Below the pieces are notes generated by a model. It worked only from the letters and a program-made list of their open reading frames with translations. It ran no database searches and was not told the DNA's origin. A DNA stretch of 64,000 bases. It comes from JAOUGY01 sp963792365 (lineage in GTDB: Bacteria; Actinomycetota; Acidimicrobiia; Spongiisociales; ZC4RG35). Made by a program: the position numbers and the translations under genes. How positions within the stretch are numbered: the first letter of the stretch is position 1; each line of letters starts with the position of its first letter. The stretch lies in the NCBI GenBank assembly GCA_963792365.1, contig CAWBVW010000010.1, forward strand, positions 62,001 to 126,000, read 5' to 3'. Positions 17,186-25,912 of the stretch are shown one piece after another.

Positions 17186-20100
17186 TCAACTGGCGACGGC
17201 GCGAGGGCCCAAGAGTTCTCTCAGCTCGGCATACAAGGCGGAACGGAGCTCGACCCGGAACTCGTCGGAGAGCCTCAACACCTTGTGGTTCTGGCCGTTG
17301 GTCATGTGCAGCATCACCGGTGAGGTGCCGGGGTGATGCGAAAGCACTTCCTTCAGCCGGCCCACGAGATCGGGCGACAGTTTCGTGGCCGGGATCTCGA
17401 GCCGGAGGGCACCATCGTCCTTCACCTGGAGCTCACGGATTTCCCGGGCCATCAGCTTGATGTCTTCTCCGCGATGATCGAGCCGGCCGGAGATGATGAC
17501 GATCGCATCCTCCTGCACCATCGGGGCGTATTCGGCGACGGTCTTGGGGAAGCAGGCGACTTCGACGCCACTCTCCAGGTCCTCGAGCCGGAAGAACAGC
17601 ATCGGGTCGCCCTTCTTCGTATAGCGTCGGCTGATCCCCGTGATCATGCCGCCGACGGCCACGTTGGACCCGTCGGACATGTCCCACAGCGACAGCACCG
17701 GGGTTGCCCCCGCCGCCCGCATCGACGTCTGCATCGTGAGGAGCGGGTGGTCGGAGATGAAGAGGCCGAGCATCTCCTTCTCGAACCCGAGCTTGATTCG
17801 CTGTGGCCACTCGTCCTCGGCCACCTCGTATGAGCCGACAGCGGCCTCTGACACATCTCCGCCGAACAGCGAGAACTGACCGGCCTCCTCGTTGCGACGT
17901 CGCTCGACGATGGCGTCGACGATCTCCTCGTACTTCTGCAGCAGACCTTTGCGGCTGTAGCCGAGCGAGTCGAACGCCCCGGCCTTGATCAGGGACTCGA
18001 TGGTGCGCTTGTTGAGGACATCGAGGTCGACACGCTCGCAGAAGTCCGGGAAGTCGGCGAAACGTCCGGTGTCGGTGCGGGCCTCGATGATCTTCTCGAC
18101 CACGGCCTCGCCGACGTTGCGGACCGCCGACATCCCAAACCGGATCTTTCCGTCTGCAACGTTGAAGTCCACGAGCGACTCGTTGACGTCTGGAACTTGG
18201 ACCTCGACTCCGATCGAACGGCACTCCGAGAGGTAGAGAGCGGTGCGGTCCTTGTCCTTCTTGGTGGACGTGAGCAACGCCGCCATGTATTCCGCCGGGT
18301 AGTGGGCCTTGAGATATGCGGTCTGGAAGGCCACATATGCGTAGCAGGCCGAGTGACTGAGGTTGAAGCCGTATCCGGCGAACGGCTCGACGGCGTCCCA
18401 CAGCTCCCTGCCGAGTTTCTCGGGGTGGCCCTGGGCCACGCATCCGGCGACGAACTTCTCCTTCTGGGCGTTCATCACCGACTTGATCTTCTTGCCCATC
18501 GCCTTGCGGAGGTCGTCCGCTTCCGCCATCGAGTAACCCGCCATGTCGCGGGCGAGCTGCATCACCTGCTCCTGGTAGGTGATGATCCCGAAGGTCGACT
18601 CGAGGAACGGTTGGGTGGCCGGGTGGGGGTAGCTCACCGGCCGGCGCCTGTTCTTGCGCTCGGCATACTCGGTGTGCATGTTCATACCCATCGGACCCGG
18701 CCGGTACAGGGCATTGACGGCGATGATGTGCTCGAAGTTGTCGGGGCGGAGCTGGCGGATCAACGCCCGCATGGCCGTGCCTTCGAGCTGGAACACACCG
18801 ATCGTTTCTGCTGCCTGGAGCAGTTCGAAGGTCTTCGGGTCGTCGAGCGGAACGTCGTCGATGTCGACTCGCACGCCGTGTCCGAGCTCGATGAGCTCGA
18901 GCGTGCGTTCGATGGTCGAGAGGTTCCGAAGCCCCAGGAAGTCCATCTTGAGGAGCCCGAGCGCCTCGACCGCCCCCATTTCGTACTGGGTGACGACCTC
19001 GGCGCCGTCGCCCTTCTGCTGGATGGGAATGACCTCGGAAACCGGCTTCGGCGCAATCACCACTGCCGCCGCGTGGATGGAGTCCTGGCGTCTCAGACCT
19101 TCGAGGCCTTTGGCCGCGTCCACGACACGGCGAACCTCGGGGTCGCCTTGATAGGCCTCTCGCAAACCGGCGGCGTTGGCGTACCAGTCCTTGAGGTTCG
19201 AGTCACTGTCGGTAGGGGGCGACTCGAGGCATTGGGTGAGGTTGGGCTCTTTGCCGAGGATGGCGGCGGGCATCAACTTGGCCACGCGATCGCCGAGCGA
19301 ATACGGGTATCCGAACACCCTGGCTGCGTCCCTGATCGCCTGCTTTCCTTTGATCGTCGAGAAAGTGATGATCTGGGCGACGTGATCCGACCCGTACTTC
19401 TCTGCGGCATAGCGGATCACGTCTGCCCGGTACCGCTCGTCGAAATCCATGTCGATGTCAGGCATCTGCTTACGGCCGGGGTTGAGGAACCGCTCGAACA
19501 ACATGCCGTACCGCAGAGGATCTAGGTCGGTGATTCGCAGGCAATAGGCGATGATCGACCCCGCCGCCGATCCACGGCCAGGACCGGTTCTGATGCCCTG
19601 CTCCCGGGCGTATCGGATCAGATCCCAGACGATGAGGAAGTAGGCGGGGAATCCCATCTCCCCGATGACCTTCAGCTCGAATTCGACTCGCTCGCGTACT
19701 TCTTCGGGAAGCGGATCGCCGTATCGCTTACGAGCTCCCTCGTAGACGAGCCGCTCGAGATAGGTCGACTCGGTTTCACCCGGCGGAACGGGGAAGGCGG
19801 GCAGAAGGATGTTGCCGAACTCGAATTCCACATGGCATCGCTCGGCGATCAGGAGGCTGTTGTCGCAGGCTCCCGGATAGTCGACTTCGGGGAACAGGCG
19901 CCGCATCTCGGAAGCCGACTTGAGGTAGAAGTCCTTGCCGTCGAACTTGAAACGATTCGGCTCGTCGATCGTGGCGCCCGTCTGGATGCAGAGCAGCACG
20001 TCATGAGGCTCGGCCTCCTCCTTGCGTGTGTAGTGCGCATCGTTGGTGGCCAGAAGGGGGGCATCGAGGCGGCGGGCGATTTCGAGGAGGTCGGGCATGA

Positions 20101-20701
20101 TTCGGCGCTGCGCCTCGATCCCGTGATCCTGGATCTCGATGAAGTAGTTGTCCTTGCCGAACATGTCCTGGTATTCGCCGGCCACCCGCAGGGCGGCGTC
20201 GAAGTCACGCACGGCACCCTGGTTTCCCTCCTCACGGGAGGCATCGGGGGCCAGCAGCTGTGCGACCTCGCCACCGAGACACCCGGACGTGGCGATCAGA
20301 CCTTCCGCATGTTCGGCCAGGATCTCGCGATCCATCCGTGGCTTGTAGTAGTACCCCTCCAGATACGCTCGGGAGGAGAGCTGCATGAGGTTGCGATACC
20401 CGACCTGATTTTCTGCATACAGCAGCATGTGGTGGCGGACGTTCTGGCTGCGCGCCGGACGTTCGAGCCGCGATCCAGGGGTCGTGTAGGCCTCGATCCC
20501 GATGATCGGTTTGACGCCCGCCTTCTCCGCTGCGCGATAGAAGTCGACGACGCCATACATGACACCGTGATCGGTGATCGCCACCGCCGGTTGCCCGTCG
20601 GCGGCGGCCGCGGCAACCACGTCCTGGACACGGGCGGCGCCGTCGAGCATCGAGAACTCGGTGTGGAGATGGAGATGGGCGAACGAGTCGGAGCTGGCCA
20701 T
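17186..20701 (-). CDS. dnaE: DNA polymerase III alpha subunit DnaE1
   Basis: This is the replicative polymerase subunit, 1171 residues, a full-length DnaE1. The PHP domain starts HLHLHTEFSMLDG (10-22). The C-family polymerase active site has GPGRGSAAGS (373-382) and PDIDMDF (414-420). The helix-hairpin-helix region and OB fold (GGMITGISRRYTKKGDPMLF) lie in the last third. PHP metal residues appear intact (HLHTE, DHG, DAHY), consistent with the PHP exonuclease proofreading used by actinobacterial DnaE1. The ATG at 20701 follows GAGG. It diverges from the surface-protein gene across 156 bases. It is not the mutagenic DnaE2, which is shorter and usually next to imuB. Confidence 0.97.
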   Translation of the reverse strand: MASSDSFAHLHLHTEFSMLDGAARVQDVVAAAAADGQPAVAITDHGVMYGVVDFYRAAEKAGVKPIIGIEAYTTPGSRLERPARSQNVRHHMLLYAENQVGYRNLMQLSSRAYLEGYYYKPRMDREILAEHAEGLIATSGCLGGEVAQLLAPDASREEGNQGAVRDFDAALRVAGEYQDMFGKDNYFIEIQDHGIEAQRRIMPDLLEIARRLDAPLLATNDAHYTRKEEAEPHDVLLCIQTGATIDEPNRFKFDGKDFYLKSASEMRRLFPEVDYPGACDNSLLIAERCHVEFEFGNILLPAFPVPPGETESTYLERLVYEGARKRYGDPLPEEVRERVEFELKVIGEMGFPAYFLIVWDLIRYAREQGIRTGPGRGSAAGSIIAYCLRITDLDPLRYGMLFERFLNPGRKQMPDIDMDFDERYRADVIRYAAEKYGSDHVAQIITFSTIKGKQAIRDAARVFGYPYSLGDRVAKLMPAAILGKEPNLTQCLESPPTDSDSNLKDWYANAAGLREAYQGDPEVRRVVDAAKGLEGLRRQDSIHAAAVVIAPKPVSEVIPIQQKGDGAEVVTQYEMGAVEALGLLKMDFLGLRNLSTIERTLELIELGHGVRVDIDDVPLDDPKTFELLQAAETIGVFQLEGTAMRALIRQLRPDNFEHIIAVNALYRPGPMGMNMHTEYAERKNRRRPVSYPHPATQPFLESTFGIITYQEQVMQLARDMAGYSMAEADDLRKAMGKKIKSVMNAQKEKFVAGCVAQGHPEKLGRELWDAVEPFAGYGFNLSHSACYAYVAFQTAYLKAHYPAEYMAALLTSTKKDKDRTALYLSECRSIGVEVQVPDVNESLVDFNVADGKIRFGMSAVRNVGEAVVEKIIEARTDTGRFADFPDFCERVDLDVLNKRTIESLIKAGAFDSLGYSRKGLLQKYEEIVDAIVERRRNEEAGQFSLFGGDVSEAAVGSYEVAEDEWPQRIKLGFEKEMLGLFISDHPLLTMQTSMRAAGATPVLSLWDMSDGSNVAVGGMITGISRRYTKKGDPMLFFRLEDLESGVEVACFPKTVAEYAPMVQEDAIVIISGRLDHRGEDIKLMAREIRELQVKDDGALRLEIPATKLSPDLVGRLKEVLSHHPGTSPVMLHMTNGQNHKVLRLSDEFRVELRSALYAELRELLGPRAVAS

Positions 20702-20857
20702 TGCCTCGGAGTTACACGGGTGTGATTCCCTCTGACGAAGAACTTAGCACCAGGTCACCCACCGGTCGACAGCGCGATTTCTCGACATGCCGAACCGCCC
20801 GGAATCGCCGAGTGACCACCCGCCCAACGTCCTGGCCGACGGCGTAGGATCGGAGGC

Positions 20858-22633
20858 ATGAGGGAGCTGGCTTCGAAGGCAGTGGCATTGGCGAGCGCTC
20901 TCGCCATGATCGTGGTTCCCGGCAGAGCGGCAAGTGCCGCCGGACCGGACTCCGGATTCGGCGTCGACGGGGTGGTGGTCTTCGACTCCGACACGATGGG
21001 CTTCACCGTGTGGGCGGCCACCATCGATCGGGCCGGGGACACATGGGTCGGCGGCAGCACCTACAACGAGTCGGAGACCATCAGCCTGCCGTGGCTCGTG
21101 CAGCTGGGATCCGATGGAACTGTGATCACCGAAGTCACCGACAGTCGGCTCTCGGACGCGATGGTCGTCGTCGAAGCAGTCGTCGAGGACTCCCGGGGCC
21201 GCATCGTCATCGGAGGTTCCGGGCCCGACTTCTCCGCTCCCCCGGTGCTCGCACGACTCAGGCCCGACGGAAGGCTCGACGAGACGTTCGGGGACGGCGG
21301 CTTCGTCACCGAGTTCCCCTTCCCGGAGCTGCACGGCTCACCCACGATCATGTTCGACGGCGACACGATCCTCGTGGCAGCCAATGGCACCGACTCGGAC
21401 AACGACGGGCTCGCCATCGTCGCCCTCGACGAAACCGGCGCCGTCGCTACCGATCGCTTCGTCGACGGCGTGCTCACCGAGGTGGCACCGCTCCCCGGCC
21501 TCGTGTTCTACGCAGTCGCATGGTGGACGCTGCCGGACGGGTCCATCCGCGCGATCATCGCCATCGAGGAGGGCGGCGAGCGCCTGGCAGTGGTCGACAT
21601 CACCGACGATGGAATGGTCGAGCGGTCCGCGGTGCCGACACCTGTGGCGGACACCATCCCCACGGAGCCGCTCCCCGACGCAGACGGCTCGGCGGTGTTC
21701 GGCTCGATCGCATATTCGTCGGCCACGGTGGTCACCCAGCTCGACCTGCACCGGCTGGATGCCAATGGCGATGTCGTCGCAGGTTTCGCCGCCTCACCCC
21801 AGCTCCCGGATTCGGGCCGAGACGTGGGCTACAGCGTACCGCTGCGGTCCGACGGGTTTGCCCTGGTGTCCACGTTCTCCACGGGTTCCCTCTTCGGACT
21901 CCTCGAGATCGTGACCTTCGACCGGCTCGGGTTCGGAGCGACTCTGTTCGTGGACCCGCTCGAGTGGGACGACCTCATGGTGGTCGACGGCGTGGACAGC
22001 GATCCCCGCTCGGGAGCGCTGATCGTGACTGGAACCGAAACCCTTGGAAACGGTCGCGTGCCGGACCTCCCCAACGCGATCGTCGCACGTTTCCTCACCG
22101 ATGACTCCGGCCGATTCATCGACGATGACGCATCGGTACACGAGACCGACATCGCCCAACTGGCGGCATTGGGGATCACGTCTGGATGCAATCCGCCAGA
22201 GAGCTCGCTCTTCTGCCCCGACGACGTCGTCACCAGAGCGCAGATGGCGAGCTTCCTCGTCCGAACCTTCGATCTGCCTCCGTCGGAAGATCAGCCATTC
22301 ACCGACACGACGGGCTCCGTCCACACAGACGACATCGCCGCCTTGGCAGCTGCCAACATCACCACGGGCTGCACCCCGACCCTCTACTGCCCCGACGACC
22401 CGGTGACCCGAGCACAGATGGCGAGCTTCTTGGTCAGAACTCTCGCACTGCCCCCAGCGGAGGGCTCCGGCTTCACCGACACCGCGGGCTCAGTACACGG
22501 AGACGACATAGCCGCCCTCGCTGCCGCCGGCATCACAACAGGCTGCACCCCGACCCTCTACTGCCCCGACGACCCGGTGACCCGAGCACAGATGGCGAGC
22601 TTCCTCGTGCGGGCGATGGCCCGTACTCCATGA
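20858..22633 (+). CDS. Exported surface protein with three C-terminal SLH-like repeats
   Basis: The protein has 591 residues. A signal peptide covers about 1-28 with cleavage after AASAA. Residues 30-420 look like a beta-propeller (repeated GVD/DGTV/LDETFGDGG and strand-rich segments, as in delta-60-type repeat proteins). The C-terminus has three S-layer-homology-like repeats of about 60 residues: FxDxxxSVHxxDIAxLAxxxIT, GC-P, CPDD, VTRAQMASFLVR. Each carries a cysteine pair. Such repeats occur in surface proteins of uncultured Acidimicrobiia. A TAGGAT element seven bases before the ATG fits a leaderless transcript. The ligand is unknown, and cell-wall anchoring by the repeats is inferred. 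Confidence 0.8.
   Translation: MRELASKAVALASALAMIVVPGRAASAAGPDSGFGVDGVVVFDSDTMGFTVWAATIDRAGDTWVGGSTYNESETISLPWLVQLGSDGTVITEVTDSRLSDAMVVVEAVVEDSRGRIVIGGSGPDFSAPPVLARLRPDGRLDETFGDGGFVTEFPFPELHGSPTIMFDGDTILVAANGTDSDNDGLAIVALDETGAVATDRFVDGVLTEVAPLPGLVFYAVAWWTLPDGSIRAIIAIEEGGERLAVVDITDDGMVERSAVPTPVADTIPTEPLPDADGSAVFGSIAYSSATVVTQLDLHRLDANGDVVAGFAASPQLPDSGRDVGYSVPLRSDGFALVSTFSTGSLFGLLEIVTFDRLGFGATLFVDPLEWDDLMVVDGVDSDPRSGALIVTGTETLGNGRVPDLPNAIVARFLTDDSGRFIDDDASVHETDIAQLAALGITSGCNPPESSLFCPDDVVTRAQMASFLVRTFDLPPSEDQPFTDTTGSVHTDDIAALAAANITTGCTPTLYCPDDPVTRAQMASFLVRTLALPPAEGSGFTDTAGSVHGDDIAALAAAGITTGCTPTLYCPDDPVTRAQMASFLVRAMARTP
22367..22603 (+). repeat. Two identical 63-bp DNA copies inside the SLH-like repeats
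   Basis: Bases 22367-22429 and 22541-22603 are identical over 63 nucleotides (from GGCTGCACC to GAGCTTC), 174 bases apart. They encode repeats two and three of the surface protein. Repeat one (22184-22270) is clearly diverged. Identity at third codon positions points to recent duplication or gene conversion. Confidence 0.9.
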
Positions 22634-22641
22634 AGGTTGTG

Positions 22642-23496
22642 TCAGAGGAGTTGGGTCGACAGGATGGAAGCCGCCAGCACGGCAACGGCTACCAGTACCC
22701 GTGCCACGGCGTTCTGCGTGATCGGCTTCCACGTCCAGCCCCATCCGATCACGAGTCCGGCGATGAGACCGCCCAGGTGGGCCTCCCATGCGACGTTGGG
22801 GAGGATGAACGGGACGGCAGCGTTGAGCACGAGAAGACCGCCGAGCTGGTTCAGGACGGCCCTCCCGGCGGCGGTTGAGCGTCGGCGTAGCGCCGACGCC
22901 AGCCATGTCCCGACCAACCCGAACACAGCTCCGGAAGCTCCGACCCCTGGCGCGACCGGCCCGATGAAGTAGGCCAAGGCCGATCCACCAGCGGCCGTGG
23001 CGAGGAAGAGGGCGAGGAACGACCAGCTTCCCAGCTCTCGTTCGATTTGAGGTCCCAACTGATAGGTGATGAGCATGTTGAAGCCGACATGCAAGAGCCC
23101 TGCGTGGAGCGTCACCACGCTGATCATGCGCCACCACTCCCCCGCTTCGACGCCTGGGGGCCACATGGCCATCGCCACGAAGAGCTCTTCCCACAACGCC
23201 GGGAACACCCAACCGATCAGCTGAATCGCAGAGGCGACACCGATGATCGCAAAAGTCACCGGCGCGTCGCGGAATGCCGGGCGGCGACGTGTGATCTGGC
23301 GGGCGGTGATGACCTTCTGCGGGCCGTCTCGACGGAGGCACTCCGGGCAACGCTGGCCCACCGCAGCGTCGATCGAACAGGCTGAACAGATCGGACGCCC
23401 GCACTCGGTGCATGAGAGGCCGGTGGGGCGATCCGGGTGGCGGTAACAGGTGATCTCGGTGGCCGGTTCGGTCACGACGAACACGGTACCCGACAA
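22642..23496 (-). CDS. Rhomboid-family intramembrane serine protease with zinc domain
   Basis: The 284-residue protein has an N-terminal cysteine/histidine zinc-binding domain (C17, H20, C29, C32, C37, C40, C50, C53), similar to a B-box-like domain fused to actinobacterial rhomboids. A six-to-seven-helix rhomboid core follows. The catalytic Ser189 is in GASGAVFG and the catalytic His240 in AWEAHLGGL. HAGLLHVGFN (131-140) supplies the oxyanion-hole residues. The start is a TTG at 23496; an internal GTG is possible. It converges on the surface-protein gene, with 8 bases between. A link between the two (cleavage of a surface protein) is only suggested by position. Confidence 0.9.
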   Translation of the reverse strand: MSGTVFVVTEPATEITCYRHPDRPTGLSCTECGRPICSACSIDAAVGQRCPECLRRDGPQKVITARQITRRRPAFRDAPVTFAIIGVASAIQLIGWVFPALWEELFVAMAMWPPGVEAGEWWRMISVVTLHAGLLHVGFNMLITYQLGPQIERELGSWSFLALFLATAAGGSALAYFIGPVAPGVGASGAVFGLVGTWLASALRRRSTAAGRAVLNQLGGLLVLNAAVPFILPNVAWEAHLGGLIAGLVIGWGWTWKPITQNAVARVLVAVAVLAASILSTQLL

Positions 23497-23642
23497 TGCC
23501 GGCTACCGCGATGCACCTGTTTCCAGGCGGGGCAACATGGCCGCCGCTCCGCCTTCGCCGTCCCCCGAATCGTGCCCTTCTCCCCTGCGAACCCGCGGTG
23601 ACCGCCCGATACGTTGACGGGTGGCAGAGAGATCGGAGAATC

Positions 23643-24557
23643 ATGCCACTCGGTTACGACGGCAATCTGTTCATTCTGGCCTTCGACCACCGCGGAAGCT
23701 TCAAGAAGAAGATGTTCGGCATTTCCGGAAGGGAGCCCACCATCGAGGAGTCGAAGAAGCTCTCCGACGCCAAGCAACTCGTGTGGGATGGAGTGATCTC
23801 GGCTATCGACCACGGCGCCCCCGTTGCATCGGTCGGCGCGTTGGTCGACGAGGAGATGGGTGCCGAGGTGGCTCGCCAAGCCAAGGCCCGCGGTGTGAAG
23901 CTGGCGATGCCGGTGGAGGCGTCGGGCAAGGACGTATTCGACTTCGAATACGGGGAGGCGTTCGGCGAGCACATCGAGGCCTTCGACCCCGACTTCGCCA
24001 AGGTGCTCGTCCGATGGAACCCCGACGACGCCCCCGAGGCGAAGCGCGAACAAGGCGAGCGACTCCGCAGGCTGAGCGACTGGCTCCATGAGAACCGGCG
24101 CAAGTTCCTGTTCGAGCTGCTGGTGCCTGCGAGCGAGGCTCAACTCGCCCGACTCGGGGGATTGACGGCCGCCTACGACACCGAGATCCGACCGGCGGCA
24201 ACGCTGGAGGCGATCGAAGAGATCCAGGACGCGGGGATCGAACCCGATGTCTGGAAGATCGAGGGCCTCGATCGACGGCTGAGCTGCGAGCTCCTGGCGG
24301 AGCTGATCCGTCGGGATGGCCGTGAGGGCGTAGTGGCGGTGGTCCTCGGCAGAGGAGCCGATGACGCCAAGGTGGCGCACTGGCTCGAGATGGGCGCCGG
24401 GGTGGCCGGCTACGCCGGATTCGCCATCGGTCGCACCATCTGGTGGGACGCGGTCGAGGGTCTCGAGCGGGGCAGCATCGGCCGGGGACAAGCGGTGGAG
24501 CGGATTGCCGAGAAGTACCGACACTTCATCGACACGTACACCAGGGCCGCCAACTGA
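23643..24557 (+). CDS. LacD/DUF2090-type class I aldolase-like protein
   Basis: The ATG at 23643, preceded by GGAGA, gives 304 residues of a TIM-barrel protein. It begins PLGYDGNLFILAFDHRGSF, typical of the DUF2090 domain found at the C-terminus of IolC. It also resembles tagatose-1,6-bisphosphate aldolase LacD: Asp15 in FDHRG, Lys120 in FAKVLVRWNPD, Glu158 in FELLVP, and Lys205 in PDVWKIEG where the LacD Schiff-base lysine falls. It therefore probably cleaves or forms a sugar phosphate. Two phosphofructokinase genes follow 172 bases downstream, making a fructose-bisphosphate aldolase role attractive but unproven. It diverges from the rhomboid gene. Confidence 0.68.
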   Translation: MPLGYDGNLFILAFDHRGSFKKKMFGISGREPTIEESKKLSDAKQLVWDGVISAIDHGAPVASVGALVDEEMGAEVARQAKARGVKLAMPVEASGKDVFDFEYGEAFGEHIEAFDPDFAKVLVRWNPDDAPEAKREQGERLRRLSDWLHENRRKFLFELLVPASEAQLARLGGLTAAYDTEIRPAATLEAIEEIQDAGIEPDVWKIEGLDRRLSCELLAELIRRDGREGVVAVVLGRGADDAKVAHWLEMGAGVAGYAGFAIGRTIWWDAVEGLERGSIGRGQAVERIAEKYRHFIDTYTRAAN

Positions 24558-24729
24558 CAAAGGGCGGTTTGGGCGTCCGATCGCAATCGCCCCACGACAC
24601 ATGGCGAAACACCAGTTCGGGATTCGCCCGGATCCGAAGGCCTGGGCAGCGTGAGACCCGGTCGTACGCGCTTCTCGGCAACCACTGGTTCGATTAGGGT
24701 CGGCGCCGCGCCGGCCGAAGGAGGAGTGT

Positions 24730-25878
24730 ATGCGCATTGGGATCCTCACCGGAGGTGGCGATGTTCCCGGGCTGAACCCCTGCATCAAGACGCTCGTGAA
24801 CCGAGTCGAGGATCAGGGACATGCCGTCGTGGGCGTGCTTCGAGGCTGGGCGGGACTCCTCGAACACAACCCCGACGACCCGACCTCGGCGGAACGCCAC
24901 TTCCGCGCCCTCAACCATCAGGTCGTGCGCACCATCGACCGCACGGGCGGGACGATGCTTCACACCGCGCGCACGAACCCACAACGGGTCAAGGCGGACG
25001 CCGTTCCGGACTTTCTGGCCGATCAGGTCGAGGGTGACGGTCCCTTCGACTTCACCAGCCATGTACTGAGAGCCATCGAGGATCAGGAGATCGACGTTCT
25101 CATCCCGATCGGCGGTGACGACACGCTGTCGTATGGGATGCGCCTCCACGAAGAAGGGGTCCCGATCATCGCCATCCCGAAGACGATGGACAACGACGTG
25201 CACGGGACGGATTACTGCATCGGATTCTCGACCGCGGTCACGCGGGGTGTGGACTTCGTGACGAACCTGCGCACGAGCTCCGGTTCGCACGAGCGCATCG
25301 CAGTCGTGGAGCTGTTCGGTCGCAACTCCGGGGAGACGTCACTGATAACGGCGTATCTGTCGGGTGTGGATCGAGCGATCATCTCCGAGGTGCCATTCGA
25401 CATCGACCGTCTGTGCGAGATGCTGATGAAGGACCGGGAGCGCAACCCGAGCCACTACGCGATGATGACCATCTCGGAGGGGGCGACGCTCTCCGATGGC
25501 GAGATCATCGAGTTCGGGGAGGCTGACGCCTACGGGCACCGGAAGCTCGGTGGCATCGGTGACCTCACGGCCCAGCTCATCAAAGAGAAGACAGGCGTGG
25601 GCATCATCGAACAGCGGTTGGGCTACCTCGTGCGATCGGGAAGCCCCGATTCCCTCGATCTCATGGTCGCCAGCAACTATGCCGTCATGGCCGCCGACCT
25701 CGCAATGGAGGGCGCCTCCGGTCGCATGGTTGCCCTGAGGGGCGGGACCTACACCACCGTCCCCATGTCGGTCACCAAGGAGGGCGTGAAACGAGTCGAT
25801 GTCGACGAGCTGTACGACAGAGTCGAATACCGACCCAAGCTCCGTCACGTCACCGGCAAGCCCATGTTCCTGTACTGA
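24730..25878 (+). CDS. Phosphofructokinase, predicted pyrophosphate-dependent
   Basis: The 382-residue protein starts MRIGILTGGGDVPGLN after a strong AAGGAGGAG. The donor-site motif is GGDD (128-131), followed by PKTMDND (150-156). In this family Asp after GGD together with Lys in PKT marks PPi-dependent enzymes, so it is predicted to phosphorylate fructose 6-phosphate with pyrophosphate, reversibly. A roughly 30-residue insertion (about 78-110) and the C-terminal tail RHVTGKPMFLY distinguish it from its neighbour. A second phosphofructokinase starts 34 bases downstream. Sugar-site residues (PKTMDND, EVMG-equivalent VELFGRNSG) are conserved. Confidence 0.85.
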   Translation: MRIGILTGGGDVPGLNPCIKTLVNRVEDQGHAVVGVLRGWAGLLEHNPDDPTSAERHFRALNHQVVRTIDRTGGTMLHTARTNPQRVKADAVPDFLADQVEGDGPFDFTSHVLRAIEDQEIDVLIPIGGDDTLSYGMRLHEEGVPIIAIPKTMDNDVHGTDYCIGFSTAVTRGVDFVTNLRTSSGSHERIAVVELFGRNSGETSLITAYLSGVDRAIISEVPFDIDRLCEMLMKDRERNPSHYAMMTISEGATLSDGEIIEFGEADAYGHRKLGGIGDLTAQLIKEKTGVGIIEQRLGYLVRSGSPDSLDLMVASNYAVMAADLAMEGASGRMVALRGGTYTTVPMSVTKEGVKRVDVDELYDRVEYRPKLRHVTGKPMFLY

Positions 25879-25912
25879 TGAACGGTCCATCCCACGGCCA
25901 CAAGGAGAACAG

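Noticed and set aside
17104..17336. Plus-strand ORF overlapping the dnaE 3' end
   Set aside because: It is an antisense shadow of dnaE with no start signal.
22367..22603. The 63-bp direct repeats as a mobile element trace
   Set aside because: They are in frame and encode equivalent parts of a protein repeat, so internal duplication explains them.
22490..23644. Longer minus-strand frame of 384 residues over the rhomboid gene
   Set aside because: It is Arg/Pro-rich, lacks rhomboid motifs and is the wrong frame; the frame at 22642-23496 has the full active site.
24558..24729. A 17-codon peptide (MAKHQFGIRPDPKAWAA) before the phosphofructokinases
   Set aside because: It has no ribosome binding site or conserved feature and lies in a promoter-containing gap.
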